Shown here: positions 36,301 through 45,580 of the stretch, piece after piece | Layout of the letters: every line of letters starts with the position of its first letter | Numbering within the stretch: the stretch's first letter is position 1 | Origin: Symbiodinium natans | Lineage: Eukaryota > Sar > Dinophyceae > Suessiales > Symbiodiniaceae | Reading direction: 5' to 3' | NCBI GenBank assembly: GCA_905221605.1 | Contig: CAJNDS010002284.1 | Span: 1 to 64,000, forward strand | Length of the DNA stretch: 64,000 bases | Made by a program: the position numbers and the translations under genes | The notes under the pieces: generated by a model | What the model saw: only the letters and a program-made list of their open reading frames with translations | The model's database searches: none | Told to the model about the DNA's origin: nothing

Positions 36301-39300
36301 CATTTCTGCACAGCTCGGTCCCTTTGTCTCGATGTTCCGCTGATGGCTTGGGATCTTCCCGAGCATGGGATATTGGACCCACTCTTCTCGAAGAAGCTTT
36401 TGCCGCTTCGGATTGCCGAGCTTTTTTCCTTACGGTTACGCTTCTTGAAACCCTCACTGAGCACTTTGAGGAACAAGCTCGCCTCCAGCCTTCCAGCCCT
36501 CTTCCGCGTGTGCAACCAGCGGCCTTGTTAGGGTCTCTTCCCCCAGATGTCGTTGACAGGGATTCTTCTTTCGGCTCCGCTGCTTCCCCGCGATTGGCCG
36601 CCTCTCTGTCCGTCCATGATGTTCGATCCTCCGGTTCGAGCGCGACTCCTCCGGCCCATGAGGGGCGTCAATGTGTGCTACCATGTGGGGCCGCTGATGT
36701 CGATTCGTTGCTTCGGTCTGTCCCTTTCTGTGCTTTGCGACCGCCTCCTACTCATGTCCAGAAGCCCGAACGATTCTTGCAGTGGGTTGCTGAGGGCTGT
36801 GCCGGCCGATCTCCCACTCCTGGGGAGATCTTGGTCCTCACTTCTGACGGTTCTTTCAATGCGGTTGAATCTAGGGCTGGTTGGGCGGTTGTGTTAAGCC
36901 TCGTTTCGGCCGACACGCTTCGACTGCCGGGCCAGTTTATAGGCTGCTTTTACGGCTCCGTTAGTGACTTCCTGCCGGCCCTTCTGGACGAAGAGGCAAG
37001 TTTCGATGCATACTTGGCGGAGATCTCTGGCCTGTTGTGGGCCGCTGTTGCTGCGCTTCAGCTGCCGCACAATGCCTCGGTTCTGTTTCGGGCTGACAAT
37101 TGGGCCGCTCTGCAAGGGGTTGCGGGCAATGTCAGTCTCAAGGATCACACTCTTTGCACCGGGGCCAGAAACCTGCATATCGCTCACCAGACTGTACGCG
37201 GTGCGCAGGCCCTCTACCAACACGTTCCTGGGCATGCTGGCGATTGCGCCAATGAGCTTGCGGACGGATTGGCGGAGCTTGGTTCTCGAGGCCGTTCCGA
37301 AGCGCTGCCTTTTCATTTCAATGCCTGCTTCTGGCTTTCCGACCGTGGCCTTGCCATTCGATGGTTGCCTCATCTTTGTCTTACACGTGAAAGGCCGGCG
37401 GAAGTTCCTAGCCTGCGGAATAACATGCTTTCCTGGTCTAAGGACACAGGGGTGTGCTCGATGGATTCGGAGTCGGTCCTCCGGCCTTTTCTGCGTGCCG
37501 TGCCTGCCGTAGATAGCTGTGCCCGAGCTCCCGCTCATCGACATTTCTCTCTCTGTATTGCCACATTTAATGTCCTGTCCCTTCTTGATCCCTTGCCCGT
37601 CAGGGAGTCTTCCTCGGGGCTGCACGGCATTATAGGCAGGGTCAATCTCTTGCGAGCTAGTCTTGAGGCTAAAGGGGTGCACATCGCTGGTCTCCAGGAA
37701 TGTCGCACGCCAGAAGGGGTCATGCGCTGCGGCCCGTTTCTACGACTGGCTTCGGGCTGTGAGGAAGGGTCGCGATTTGGTGTCGAGTTGTGGCTACATG
37801 ATGCCTCTCCTATTCTGGCCAGCAGCGCGGTTGTCCTGCACGCCGAGCCCACTCTTCTTGTTGTCAGTGCCTATTTTCATTGCAGCCGACTGAACATACT
37901 TGTGGCTCATGCGCCGCATCGTGCCCACACTGAGGAACATCGTCAGGCTTGGTGGGCTCGGGTTTGTGCTGTCTGTGGTGCTCACTCCAGAGGAGCTAAT
38001 TGGATTTGTCTGATTGACGGCAACTGCCGGATTGGCAGCGTCCCGGATGCCCATGTTGGCCCTTGGCAGGCTGACGAGGAGGATTTCTCTGGGTCCCTCT
38101 TTCGAGACCTGTTGCGCTCCTTGAATGTATGGGTGCCGTCCACGTTCCGCGGATGTATGGAGGGGCCGGGTGGCACATTGCTTCAAAAACGTAACGGTGC
38201 GCTCGTTCGCTCTGATTACATCTGCCTGCCTCTGACGTGGCAGTCTGCCTTTTGCTCGGTTTGTGTTGCTCCTGAGCTCTCGGCTGGCCACGTTTGTGAG
38301 GACCACTATGCATCTGTTGCGCAGGTTCAACTTTCCTTCACAGGTAAGCCGTCTAAGCAAGTGCGGCCTGTGCGCATTGATGCGAGTGCCATTTCTAATC
38401 CCGACAATGCCCCGGCTGTTCAGGCTATTTTAAGTTCTGCGCCGCGACCTGGCTGGGAGGTTGATGTGAGTGAGCATGCTGCCTTGCTTGTTGACCATGT
38501 CTACACTGGACTGTCTCAATGCTTCCCTGTGCCGCGACGTCGTCTTCGAGGTCAGCATTTTTCGGAGCGCGCGCAGCAGCTACACGCCACCGTCGCCAGG
38601 CTTCGACATTCCTTGAGGTCCAGGCGGGCCGCCTTGCGATGTGCCTATCTCCGCTGTGTGCTCCTGGCTTGGGCCCAGGCGTCGCTCGACTTCACATCTC
38701 TTTTCTCCGGACACTGGCTCTGGCTCCTGCGCGCTCGTATCGGCCTTGACTGTCTTTTGCTCCATCGCAATGGCTCGCTCCTTAAGCGGCAGTGCAAGGA
38801 TGATAGGAATGCCTACTTTGACACCCTCGCGGCCGGGATCGATGCGGCCCCTGCTGGCGAGGTCCATCGCGCTGTTCGTAAGGTCCTTGCGCCAAAGCGA
38901 TTTAGGCGTTCTTCGGCCGACCCGCTTCCCATGTTGCGGCGGGCTGATGGCACTCTTTGTACCAGCATGGATGAGGTCACTGCCACTTGGCGTGAGCATT
39001 TCAGTGCTTTGGAGGACGGATGCCCCACTTCCGAGGACTCCTTAGTTGCTTCTTGCAGGTTGCGCCAAGCGTGCTTCGAAGGTTCTGATTCTGTTGATTC
39101 TGGGACGGTGCCGACTTGGGATGCCTTTGAGTCTGCTCTCCGACACACGAAGCCTGGCAAAGCATGCGGTCCGGACCTCCTTCCTCCGGCATTGTGCAGG
39201 GTTTTCGGTTCCCAGCTTGCTCAGACTTTCTGGCCCCTTATGCTCAAGGTCGTCTGTCATGCGGCTGAACCTGTTGGTCTTAAGGGGGGTCTCCTGCACC

Positions 39301-41975
39301 ATATCGCCAAGCCCAACATCGCTCTCAGACACACCTGCGCTGGCAGGCGTGGCATTCTGGTTCAGTCTTGCCTGTCCAAAGCGCTGCATCGCACTGTTCG
39401 TGCGCTTGCGGTCAAGCATTGGGACACTCATGCTCTACCCTTGCAAATAGGGGGCCGCCGTGGATGTAGTGCCGCTATTGGGCACTTCTGCTCCAGAGCC
39501 TTCCTTCACTTTGCAAGGAGAACAAGCCGTTCTTCAGCCATTCTCTTTGTAGACCTCGCCTCGGCATACTATGCTGTTGTGCGTGAGACGGTGCTGGGCG
39601 AAGGACTGGGACACAGGTCAATTGAGGACATTGCGGCTTCTCTTGGCCTTAGTCGCGAGAATCTTCAACAACTACAGCACTACATTTCTTCTGAGCCGGT
39701 CTTGGAGCAGCAAGACGCCTCCCCGCTTTTCCTTGAGCTCGCGAGGGAGCTCCATGCCAGTACCTGGTTCATCCTACATGGGGACACGCAGCTTGTTGAA
39801 ACTCACAGGGGGACCCGCCCTGGAGGCTCCCTTGCAGACATTGTGTTCAATATCCTCTTCGCGAAAGTTCTGCAGCGGAGACTTTCGCCGGCTATGGAGG
39901 TTTCCCTGCCCAAGGTTCCTTGGCATGGTCAGCGCACGCCTTTTCCGGACCCGGACTGCCCCGTGCAAGACCATGTTGTTCGAGACGTCGTATACGCTGA
40001 TGACCTTGCTACCTTCGTGGTCAGTCCTTCGGCACAAAGGCTTCCGCGCTTGCTTGCTGACGTCGCAGCCACGACCCTTGATACACTTGCTCCTCATGGC
40101 CTTCGGGCGAATCTAGGGCCCACCAAAACGGCCGCCATTGTCGCCCCCGCTGGAGCAGGAGCGCGGGCCGCTCGCAAACACCTTTTTGTGGACATGCGTG
40201 GACATATGCCTGTTTGGCCTGAGAACGCTGGGCTTGCACGGCTTGATCTGGTCACGCGCTATAGGCACCTGGGTTCCTATCTCACGCATAATGGCAGCCT
40301 GCTTCCTGACATCCGGTATCGCCTGGCGCTTGGGAGGGCTGCCTTCCGCGAGGGGAAGCGGAAACTTTTTGCCTGTCAGCAGATTGCTTTAGGTCGCCGT
40401 GCCCAGCTTTTCCGTGTTCATGTCCTGGGGGTTGTCCTTGCTGGCACTGGGGCCTGGCCTCAACTCAATGCCCAGGAATGGAGCGCCTTCTCAGGTGGTT
40501 TGATCGGGCTAAACAGGAGGCTCCTTGGACCGTCTGCAACTGGCACATGGCATATGACAGAGGCCCAGATCCTCGCGTGGACGGGGTTGCCTGCGCCTAG
40601 GGCACTTCTGCATGTTGAGAGGCTGCGCTTCTTGGGCCAGCTGGTGCGAAGCGGTCCTGCCGCAGCTTGGGCTCTCATCGGTTGGTACGGGCCTTATGTT
40701 AGCGCCTTGGAGGACGCTGGTTGTTGGTTGCTCTCCGCCCTTCGGGGCACCTGCCCTCTTGGACCTCTGTCGGAGTCGTGGCCCGCGTGGCAGGAGCTGC
40801 TCCGAGATCGCCCCGGCCAGTGGAAGGGGCTGCTCAAGCGTGCCGAGGCTTGGCACGTGCAGGCACAAGGGCTTCAGGCATCGCTGGACACCTTCGCTCG
40901 CGCGGCATGGTCGCCGGCTGTGGATGTCCCAGACCCGAGCCTTGCGGCGCTTCGGGCCTGCTCTCACGCCTGTCTTGTGTGTGGCTTAGCATTTCGCTCT
41001 TTGCAAGCTTGGGGATCTCATGCGCACCGCAAGCATGGGTATCATTGTCGCGCTCACCTTCTTGCGGTTGGGCGTCGGTGCCAAGCCTGTGGCCTCACCC
41101 TTGCCAACACTTCTCGGTTACGCAGGCACCTGGATTCGTCGGCTGCTTGTCGACAGCTCCTCGCTACTCCTGGGGCTTCCCCACTTTTTCCGCCTGATCA
41201 CTCGGAGGGACACCCGCAGGAGCCCGCCGTTCGTGATGCGACTCGTCCTGTCCGTGTCGCTGCCCAGCATGAATGTTCCCCGGAGCTTCTTGCAGCGCTA
41301 GCAGCTCTTAAGCCAAGCACAGATATGGACGTGTACGAGACGGTCGTTCGCTTTATCTCCCCCCTGCCCGTCCTGCGTGACACTTTGCAGGTTTGGTTGT
41401 CGGAGGTCTCTGATTTAGCGATTGCCGAGATGGGGGAAAATGTCCTTTTGGTCTTGCACCCGGAGCACATTTGTTCGGCAGTGGCGGGCAAGCCTCAGGA
41501 GTCGAATGACCAGCATGTCTTCTTGCCCCTTCTGCGGACTCCACTTGCTGGACCGACTGACCACTCCTTGCCTGTCGTTTGGGTTGGGCACATCTGTCCA
41601 CGTTGGGTTCAGACCTGGCAACTTGGCGCGCTGCCGCCTGTGCCTTGCGGACTTGAGGACGTGATTGCCGGTGCATTCCCGCAGGCCGCGGGTTTCTGTA
41701 TTGCCCTGCCCTCTTTGCCCTCACCAGTTTCGGTCTTCTTCCGTCCCGATGCCATGCCCCTTAAGTGTTTGCGGGCACTTTGCGCATGGCTCGATCGTGC
41801 GCTTAAAGCACTTCTGGTCGTCCTGCGCCAAGCCCAGTCGGGCGTTCCGGCTCTTGTGCGTTTCCCTATCTCCGCTGAGTCTTTGCAACCCCTGTCTGGC
41901 TGGCTGCTCAGCCTTGCGGAGCTTGATGCCGGTTCGCTTCGGCCTTCTTGTTTCACCGTCGAATTCACTCCGTAG
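33336..41975 (+). CDS. LINE ORF2 polyprotein: RNase H, endonuclease, RT, zinc finger
   Basis: The frame is open from 32010 to 41975. The Met at 33336, just after the ORF1 stop, gives about 2,879 residues; a Met at 36168 would give about 1,935 and still keep every recognisable domain. In order there are a Leu/Ser/Cys-rich N-terminal region of unknown function (33.3-35.0 kb), an 84-bp minisatellite (35.06-36.11 kb), RNase H (36.83-37.34 kb), an APE-like endonuclease (37.54-38.34 kb), reverse transcriptase with YADD (38.9-40.3 kb), C2H2-type fingers (40.96-41.15 kb) and a C-terminal tail. LINEs of the I, R1 and related clades carry RNase H after the RT, so the N-terminal position here is atypical. 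The protein would nick target DNA, reverse transcribe the element RNA and remove RNA from the hybrid. Whether the N-terminal 900 codons are translated is uncertain. Confidence 0.9.
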   Translation: MSSECLILLSEQVSPNLYCRFAHSTLSGSSFSLLAFPLLYPPCRSAILQLAFGWSTDLSFGMPPWLIRLQLSGFSFGCLQLPEISPCRSCLGAPGTFGSSLSLVCLFACSASACPHLFCLVEAPSVPLLQLAVGWSIGLGRRSLPPGHAGGCAASFHSVVSGGVRYPAPCLRSVVHKTHKVPGGLTRPLAETLLFLCLRRGALFDCHASARAPSRLLLRSISLDLVSCRRPFLEVSQVKLLGIGVSDSGSLSQLAAGWSIDLVPEAVPCIDVPSGEEFATGYGLVPLPWLVASLHWALWLRLSVVLLSLSSAAKGLGLSLLAIHLVALFGAFAHVWLSARCRSQKSLWGPVCRPSLLRGYNAFLVGRHMQLGPELSRGRRQGARWLVSPLKWFLGLAPFWLRPCHITPSFTAYLRPHWDIPVYVRAQLGLEPLRIIVLASPDDFAQTLTRGNAGGVQPRSRSHAPLGSLARLVDDPHTASPQGDRAGTWPHGGFLALRPSLGPTSKLPTSASSCPTVLGRFVGAALSFADMWISRVTMPLHTGLRLSLMRGRGGLFGALLSLELTPWALASVVPSSFPVAGQMLSAPGVPGSGPRQVGSSFPVAGQMLSAPHVPGPGPRQVGSQLPSSFPVAGQHPGSGPHQAGSQVPSSFPVAGQMLSAPGVPGSGPRQAGSQVPSAGQTRLRLRSTPGRFAGAFLILCRRADAVCPRFAGAFLVPCRRADACPRCPRPRSASGRFAAAFLIPCRWADAVCPRCPRLRSTPGRFAGAFLIPCRWADAVCPRCPRLRSTPSKAGSQVLSAGQMLSVPGVPGSAPRQIGSQVPSSFPVAGQMMSAPGVPGSGPHQAGSQVPSSFPVAGQTLSVAGVPGSDPRQAGSQVPSSFPVFLVPGVPGAGPHQGRSETPLFPVAGQTTSAPGVLGSGQAGLQLRLGGRGAHALRILLILALMPGVLASPSSTACTPAPSYPSVGFRSLPLSGLHSIPRRVPTPCRAFLHSSVPLSRCSADGLGSSRAWDIGPTLLEEAFAASDCRAFFLTVTLLETLTEHFEEQARLQPSSPLPRVQPAALLGSLPPDVVDRDSSFGSAASPRLAASLSVHDVRSSGSSATPPAHEGRQCVLPCGAADVDSLLRSVPFCALRPPPTHVQKPERFLQWVAEGCAGRSPTPGEILVLTSDGSFNAVESRAGWAVVLSLVSADTLRLPGQFIGCFYGSVSDFLPALLDEEASFDAYLAEISGLLWAAVAALQLPHNASVLFRADNWAALQGVAGNVSLKDHTLCTGARNLHIAHQTVRGAQALYQHVPGHAGDCANELADGLAELGSRGRSEALPFHFNACFWLSDRGLAIRWLPHLCLTRERPAEVPSLRNNMLSWSKDTGVCSMDSESVLRPFLRAVPAVDSCARAPAHRHFSLCIATFNVLSLLDPLPVRESSSGLHGIIGRVNLLRASLEAKGVHIAGLQECRTPEGVMRCGPFLRLASGCEEGSRFGVELWLHDASPILASSAVVLHAEPTLLVVSAYFHCSRLNILVAHAPHRAHTEEHRQAWWARVCAVCGAHSRGANWICLIDGNCRIGSVPDAHVGPWQADEEDFSGSLFRDLLRSLNVWVPSTFRGCMEGPGGTLLQKRNGALVRSDYICLPLTWQSAFCSVCVAPELSAGHVCEDHYASVAQVQLSFTGKPSKQVRPVRIDASAISNPDNAPAVQAILSSAPRPGWEVDVSEHAALLVDHVYTGLSQCFPVPRRRLRGQHFSERAQQLHATVARLRHSLRSRRAALRCAYLRCVLLAWAQASLDFTSLFSGHWLWLLRARIGLDCLLLHRNGSLLKRQCKDDRNAYFDTLAAGIDAAPAGEVHRAVRKVLAPKRFRRSSADPLPMLRRADGTLCTSMDEVTATWREHFSALEDGCPTSEDSLVASCRLRQACFEGSDSVDSGTVPTWDAFESALRHTKPGKACGPDLLPPALCRVFGSQLAQTFWPLMLKVVCHAAEPVGLKGGLLHHIAKPNIALRHTCAGRRGILVQSCLSKALHRTVRALAVKHWDTHALPLQIGGRRGCSAAIGHFCSRAFLHFARRTSRSSAILFVDLASAYYAVVRETVLGEGLGHRSIEDIAASLGLSRENLQQLQHYISSEPVLEQQDASPLFLELARELHASTWFILHGDTQLVETHRGTRPGGSLADIVFNILFAKVLQRRLSPAMEVSLPKVPWHGQRTPFPDPDCPVQDHVVRDVVYADDLATFVVSPSAQRLPRLLADVAATTLDTLAPHGLRANLGPTKTAAIVAPAGAGARAARKHLFVDMRGHMPVWPENAGLARLDLVTRYRHLGSYLTHNGSLLPDIRYRLALGRAAFREGKRKLFACQQIALGRRAQLFRVHVLGVVLAGTGAWPQLNAQEWSAFSGGLIGLNRRLLGPSATGTWHMTEAQILAWTGLPAPRALLHVERLRFLGQLVRSGPAAAWALIGWYGPYVSALEDAGCWLLSALRGTCPLGPLSESWPAWQELLRDRPGQWKGLLKRAEAWHVQAQGLQASLDTFARAAWSPAVDVPDPSLAALRACSHACLVCGLAFRSLQAWGSHAHRKHGYHCRAHLLAVGRRCQACGLTLANTSRLRRHLDSSAACRQLLATPGASPLFPPDHSEGHPQEPAVRDATRPVRVAAQHECSPELLAALAALKPSTDMDVYETVVRFISPLPVLRDTLQVWLSEVSDLAIAEMGENVLLVLHPEHICSAVAGKPQESNDQHVFLPLLRTPLAGPTDHSLPVVWVGHICPRWVQTWQLGALPPVPCGLEDVIAGAFPQAAGFCIALPSLPSPVSVFFRPDAMPLKCLRALCAWLDRALKALLVVLRQAQSGVPALVRFPISAESLQPLSGWLLSLAELDAGSLRPSCFTVEFTP
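33477..34120 (+). repeat. Three in-frame copies of a 32-bp motif in ORF2 N-region
   Basis: Copies of GCAGCTCGCC-NN-TGGCTGGAGCA-Y-TG lie at 33477-33508, 33720-33751 and 34089-34120. Spacings are 243 and 369 bp, both multiples of three, so each is read in the ORF2 frame as QLAxGWS followed by a Leu two or three residues later. Confidence 0.85.
35057..36110 (+). repeat. 84-bp minisatellite inside LINE ORF2
   Basis: About 14 units beginning TTCCTCATTCCCTGTCGC start at 35057, 35129, 35213, 35279, 35363, 35421, 35475, 35555, 35640, 35729, 35801, 35885, 35969 and near 36041. The full-length spacing is 84 bp (28 codons); others are deleted versions of 54-72 bp or 80-89 bp. In frame it reads as SSFPVAGQMLSAPGVPGSG-like peptides. 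Some deletions are not multiples of three, so the peptide switches to an Arg/Cys-rich frame and back. All frames stay open because the unit carries no stop. Confidence 0.95.
36828..37340 (+). other. RNase H domain of LINE ORF2
   Basis: A type-I RNase H fold with the full acidic set in order: TSDGS (Asp codon at 36846), AEISG (Glu at 37020), RADN (Asp at 37095), and HVPGHAGDCANELAD with His at 37232 and Asp at 37263. Spacing fits retroelement RNase H domains. It degrades the RNA strand of the RNA-DNA hybrid. It sits about 200 codons upstream of the endonuclease rather than after the RT. Confidence 0.88.
37536..38345 (+). other. APE-type endonuclease domain of LINE ORF2
   Basis: An exonuclease-endonuclease-phosphatase fold. 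Motifs in order are ATFNVLSL, GLQECR (metal-binding Glu at 37698), an SAYF block, IDGNCR (Asp at 38016 and Asn at 38022, the usual DxN), RSDYICLP, and EDHY (Asp-His pair at 38301-38306). All expected catalytic residues are kept. The domain makes the target-site nick that primes reverse transcription. Confidence 0.9.
38900..40300 (+). other. Reverse transcriptase domain of LINE ORF2
   Basis: RT motifs are intact. A KPGKACGPDLLPP block (finger region) comes first, then motif A FVDLASAYYAV with Asp at 39552, motif B GTRPGGSLADIVFN at about 39810-39850, motif C VVYADDLATFV with YADD at 39993-40004, and a downstream GLRANLGPTKT block matching the D/E thumb-side motifs. This marks a non-LTR RT. Confidence 0.95.
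40955..41150 (+). other. C2H2/C2HC zinc fingers of LINE ORF2
   Basis: Two consecutive fingers: C-x2-C-x12-H-x4-H (CLVCGLAF ... HAHRKH) and C-x2-C-x12-H-x6-C (CQACGLTL ... HLDSSAAC). C-terminal Cys/His fingers in LINE ORF2 proteins are thought to bind template RNA or target DNA. Confidence 0.8.
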
Positions 41976-42067
41976 CATGAGGCACGTCGTTCTGACTTTC
42001 CGCCTGCCCGAAAGAAAGGAGCGAGCCGCCTGCTTTCCTGGTTAGCAGCAGATCATCTAAAAAATCT

Positions 42068-42093
42068 GGGATCTAACAGGCCTGTTAGATCCC
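42068..42093. repeat. Perfect 26-bp palindrome after the LINE
   Basis: GGGATCTAACAGG is followed directly by its exact complement CCTGTTAGATCCC, without a loop, about 90 bp after the ORF2 stop. It could be a 3' structural element of the retrotransposon RNA or mark the insertion junction. Confidence 0.93.
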
Positions 42094-43490
42094 GCGACAG
42101 AGGAGGCTGCATGAGGCTGCTTTGCAACTGAGAACCTTCAAACAGCTCTGAGCTTCATCAGGCCCCTCCCTCTACCCCACTTGCTCCGAGCCCTTGGCTG
42201 AGATGCAATGGAGCCTAAAGCTCTCTGAGCTCTGATCTCAGGACAATCCCAGAGGCGCGCAATATCTACTTTCGGATTGCGCTGCTCAACTTCGCTGTGC
42301 AGTCGGCTGTACGTATCCCTCATCTGTTATAAAGGTGTGGTGGGATAATGCTCTAGGCAGTTTGCAACGTGTTGAGAAAATGCCCTGGACATTCTCTTTG
42401 ACGGAAAACAAGCACGGGCATTTTAATGGCATCGTGTCATGACGCCTGATTCAGACCTGCTTCCAGCAAGGCCAAGGCATGGAAGTGCCTATGGAAAGTG
42501 CCTGAATGAACATGCATCCGGAGGCCCCGGCATTTTCACGACAATGGGGGATCTGCAAGGATCTGTAGTGTAAGCATTCGGTCGCACGGCTGCTCTTGTG
42601 CTACGGCGTGCTGAGATACCTACAAGCAAGCTTGGTCTTCAGGATTTGTGGCACGAGGTCACTGGGCCCCACTAGGCCCAGGCTCATGCACTCAAGGCCC
42701 GTCATGGCACTGAGCACTCTGAGCACTTCGGGCATAGGGCCCATGTTCCTCGTTCAGGATCTCCTGAAGAGTGCTCTTGATGGCTCTTGATGCTTCTTGG
42801 GGCTAAGGACAAAAGTCCTGAAACCTCGAGGCGGCCTGGAAACAATGGCCTTTCATCAACCATGAGGATAGCGGCAAAGGGTGCGGAAGGTGAACCCTGA
42901 AATTTAGTGAAGGTTTTGTGGAGACAAGGCCAGACTTGGGGGGGAATGCTCGTGCGTAACATCTCCTTTTGAAACTTGCTTTCGGTGCCCTAACCCCTGA
43001 TTCGGCTCGGCTTCCTGCCGAGAAGCGCTTGGAACAAGCAGACACGGATCCGGCCTCCTTCCCCCTAACCCAACCCTTCCCCCATACCAAAATTTTGCGG
43101 CCCTGTGGGACCCCCCCCCATCGCTTGGAGGAGCTGCAAACCGATGACGTGGGGTCCCGCCTGTTGGCGGCTTTAGAGGGGGCACTCCCGAATTTGGCTG
43201 TTGGGATGTTTTGGATCCCCCCATGAAACCCCCTGGACCCTTCCTGGGAGCCCTCCCCTTTTTTTGAAACCTTTCCCAGAAAGCCTGCCGGCCCGGCTGC
43301 CGAGGCGGCGCACGCAAGCGTTTAGAATTCGCCTGTGCCAGGACAGCTCATGCAAGCATATCTAAAGCCTACAGGCAAAAAAAACTACAACCCCCATCAG
43401 CCCTGTAAGCCCTAAGTTGCTCTGCGTCTACGGTTGAGGCATCTCGGAAGGCCTACACACCATCCCCACCAGCATAGTGTATAATCGTTT

Positions 43491-43520
43491 ATAGTAGTCA
43501 ATAGTAGTCAATAGTAGTCT
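43491..43520. repeat. 10-bp tandem repeat, 3 copies
   Basis: ATAGTAGTCA twice, then ATAGTAGTCT. Confidence 0.95.
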
Positions 43521-45510
43521 ATACTAGGCTCATAGGAATAGCAGCTTGGTGCCCTGTCCTCCGAGAAAAGAGCTCCCGGCTCGCAGTGAGGGGGGAGGCT
43601 ACAACGGATTCTGTCCTGAGCCTTTTGAGCGCCGGAGAAAATTAAAGACGGCAGCGCCGCAGCGATACAGAAACCCGACAATAGTTGGTTGGTCTGCCGA
43701 GAACCTAAGGCAAGAAAAAGAACATGTGGTTGCGGCGGCATGAAAGTATCTATAGCTTCTTCGCGACTGGTGAGATGTGCACGCTGGTATTTCCGGAACA
43801 CGTAGACAGACGTGCCATGCTATCTCCATGCTTCAGGGCATTCATCCAGGTCATCGTATCTCGAAATCTTGTGACATCCCTTGTAGTGCGACATTGCCCA
43901 TGGTGTATTATCAAGATAGAAACTGGAATGCTTGCGTAGAGTGTTATGGCTCATGATGGCTCTTCACAGTCTGTTTCAAGACATAGCTGCGCACCTTGCA
44001 CTTTAACACAGCCCAGGACAGTCATAGATAATCAAGACGAACCCAGCAATGCTCAACAAGTGGGCCTGCCAAGCCTCAAGATTCTTCCTGTTCAAGACTG
44101 CTCTCTAAGGGGCTCTGCGAAAACGAGTATCCCAAATACGCAGCACAGCTTTCTATAGCCAAATAAATGCTCAACGTACCCTGACTGTGACGATCAGGCA
44201 AGGCTCTGGAATCCACGGAATCTTGTCTTGTGGAGGTTTTCCACTGCAGGTACAGGACAATGTTCTTCAGGCTTGTGGGGTTCCCTTTCGTGCCATAGCC
44301 TAATAATCTGGCTGGACGTTCGCTATCCCCAATTCTCGCGCGTTCGGGTTGCCGGAACTCTTGTACAACTGGCCAGCCTAAAGCTTTACAAAGTTTATGA
44401 AGGGTCTACGTTGCGCTTGTAAAGAACGTGCATGGAATCGCATCAATATTCGTGGAAAGAAGACATCCCTGATGCCCGTTTTTAGAAGTGCAGCGCGAAA
44501 CCCCTACCCACCCGCCAGACCTCGGCGCACATTGGGACTATTGCTACTGGGGTTTCAGGTATTCGGGTTTTTACTCAGGATATGAGGACTTAGGGCTTCA
44601 AATTTTGATGTTTGGGGTTTCTAAAACTCTCCGAAGCCTTAGCTCAACCTTTGCTCGAAAAACATGGCTCTCGCTACCCCAGACATCTCCAAGCAATTGC
44701 AGCAAAAGCAGGTGCTGAGTCATGACTCTTCCCTTCATCTCCTCTGGTGAAGGCTTGGAAGTCCAAAAAGGCTTAGGGTCTTGGGGCTTACAAGGGTTTA
44801 AAAACGAGTTCTTGGATCCGTGCCCCCATGAGCCTGTGAGTCCTTTGTGCCAAATTCTTGTGTCTACGTTAGTTCATTGACGTGGGATCGGGGCAATGTC
44901 GTGCTTGCAAAAGTCCACGTGGGAAAGTTCGACATAAACAAGCTCAACGGTTTCAATCCATCCTCCCCTCCCCCCTTCTCCCCTTTCTGTGACGTGAGTT
45001 GTAGACCTCAACGCCAGAGCCTGCACACCGGAAGTGTTCTCAACTCCGAACGATTCATCCAACTCGAGTTGCAGAGAGCGAAACGACGAACCCTACTCGG
45101 AAATCCGGGCTCGCGCTGAGGTTGCTCTGCCGCGCACATGTCATGTGCTCTTCTCCTTGGATCCCATGGGCGCCCGGAAGGATCGGGAGGGTGCATTAGC
45201 AGTCATTAGCTCATTAGCAGGTTCTGCGGTCTTTGGGACCGTGGGAACCCCGTGAAGTAAGGAGTAGAGGCTCCGGCGAAGCCCGGAGAGGCCTCCGAGC
45301 ATGCTGGTGCTGATGTTTCATGTGCCCAAACGATGCCTCTGTCAACTCGGGGCACCCTTGCCTCTGCAAAGTCTCTTGGAACAGGAGCCGTGGCCGAGCT
45401 GCGACACCAGAACAATGTAAAGGCTTCTTTTGCTTTGGGACGCCCTCTGCAGCTCCTGCACCCTCAGGGAGCGCCGTGTGTGGCACGGAGTCGCAGGGAG
45501 CGAAGGGCAT

Positions 45511-45580
45511 GGCAGTGACGGCAGTGGCGGCAGTGAGCACAGCAATCGCTCAACAGCGTGCCGTCTGACACGTCTGACAC
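45511..45580. repeat. Two 9-bp tandem repeats
   Basis: GGCAGTGAC, GGCAGTGGC, GGCAGTGAG at 45511-45537, and GTCTGACAC twice at 45563-45580. Confidence 0.92.

Larger units (their letters stand above)
31840..42095 (+). mobile_element. Full-length non-LTR (LINE-type) retrotransposon
   Basis: An apparently complete element with two coding regions on the + strand. ORF1 is a coiled-coil protein. ORF2 is very long and holds RNase H, APE-type endonuclease, reverse transcriptase and zinc fingers. All catalytic motifs are present and there is no internal stop, so it may be recent or active. Ends are approximate: the 5' boundary is placed upstream of the ORF1 Met where its frame is already open, and the 3' boundary at a perfect 26-bp palindrome about 90 bp after the ORF2 stop. 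I found no clear target-site duplication or long 3' A tract. Its codon content is GC-rich and gives long shadow frames on both strands. Confidence 0.93.
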
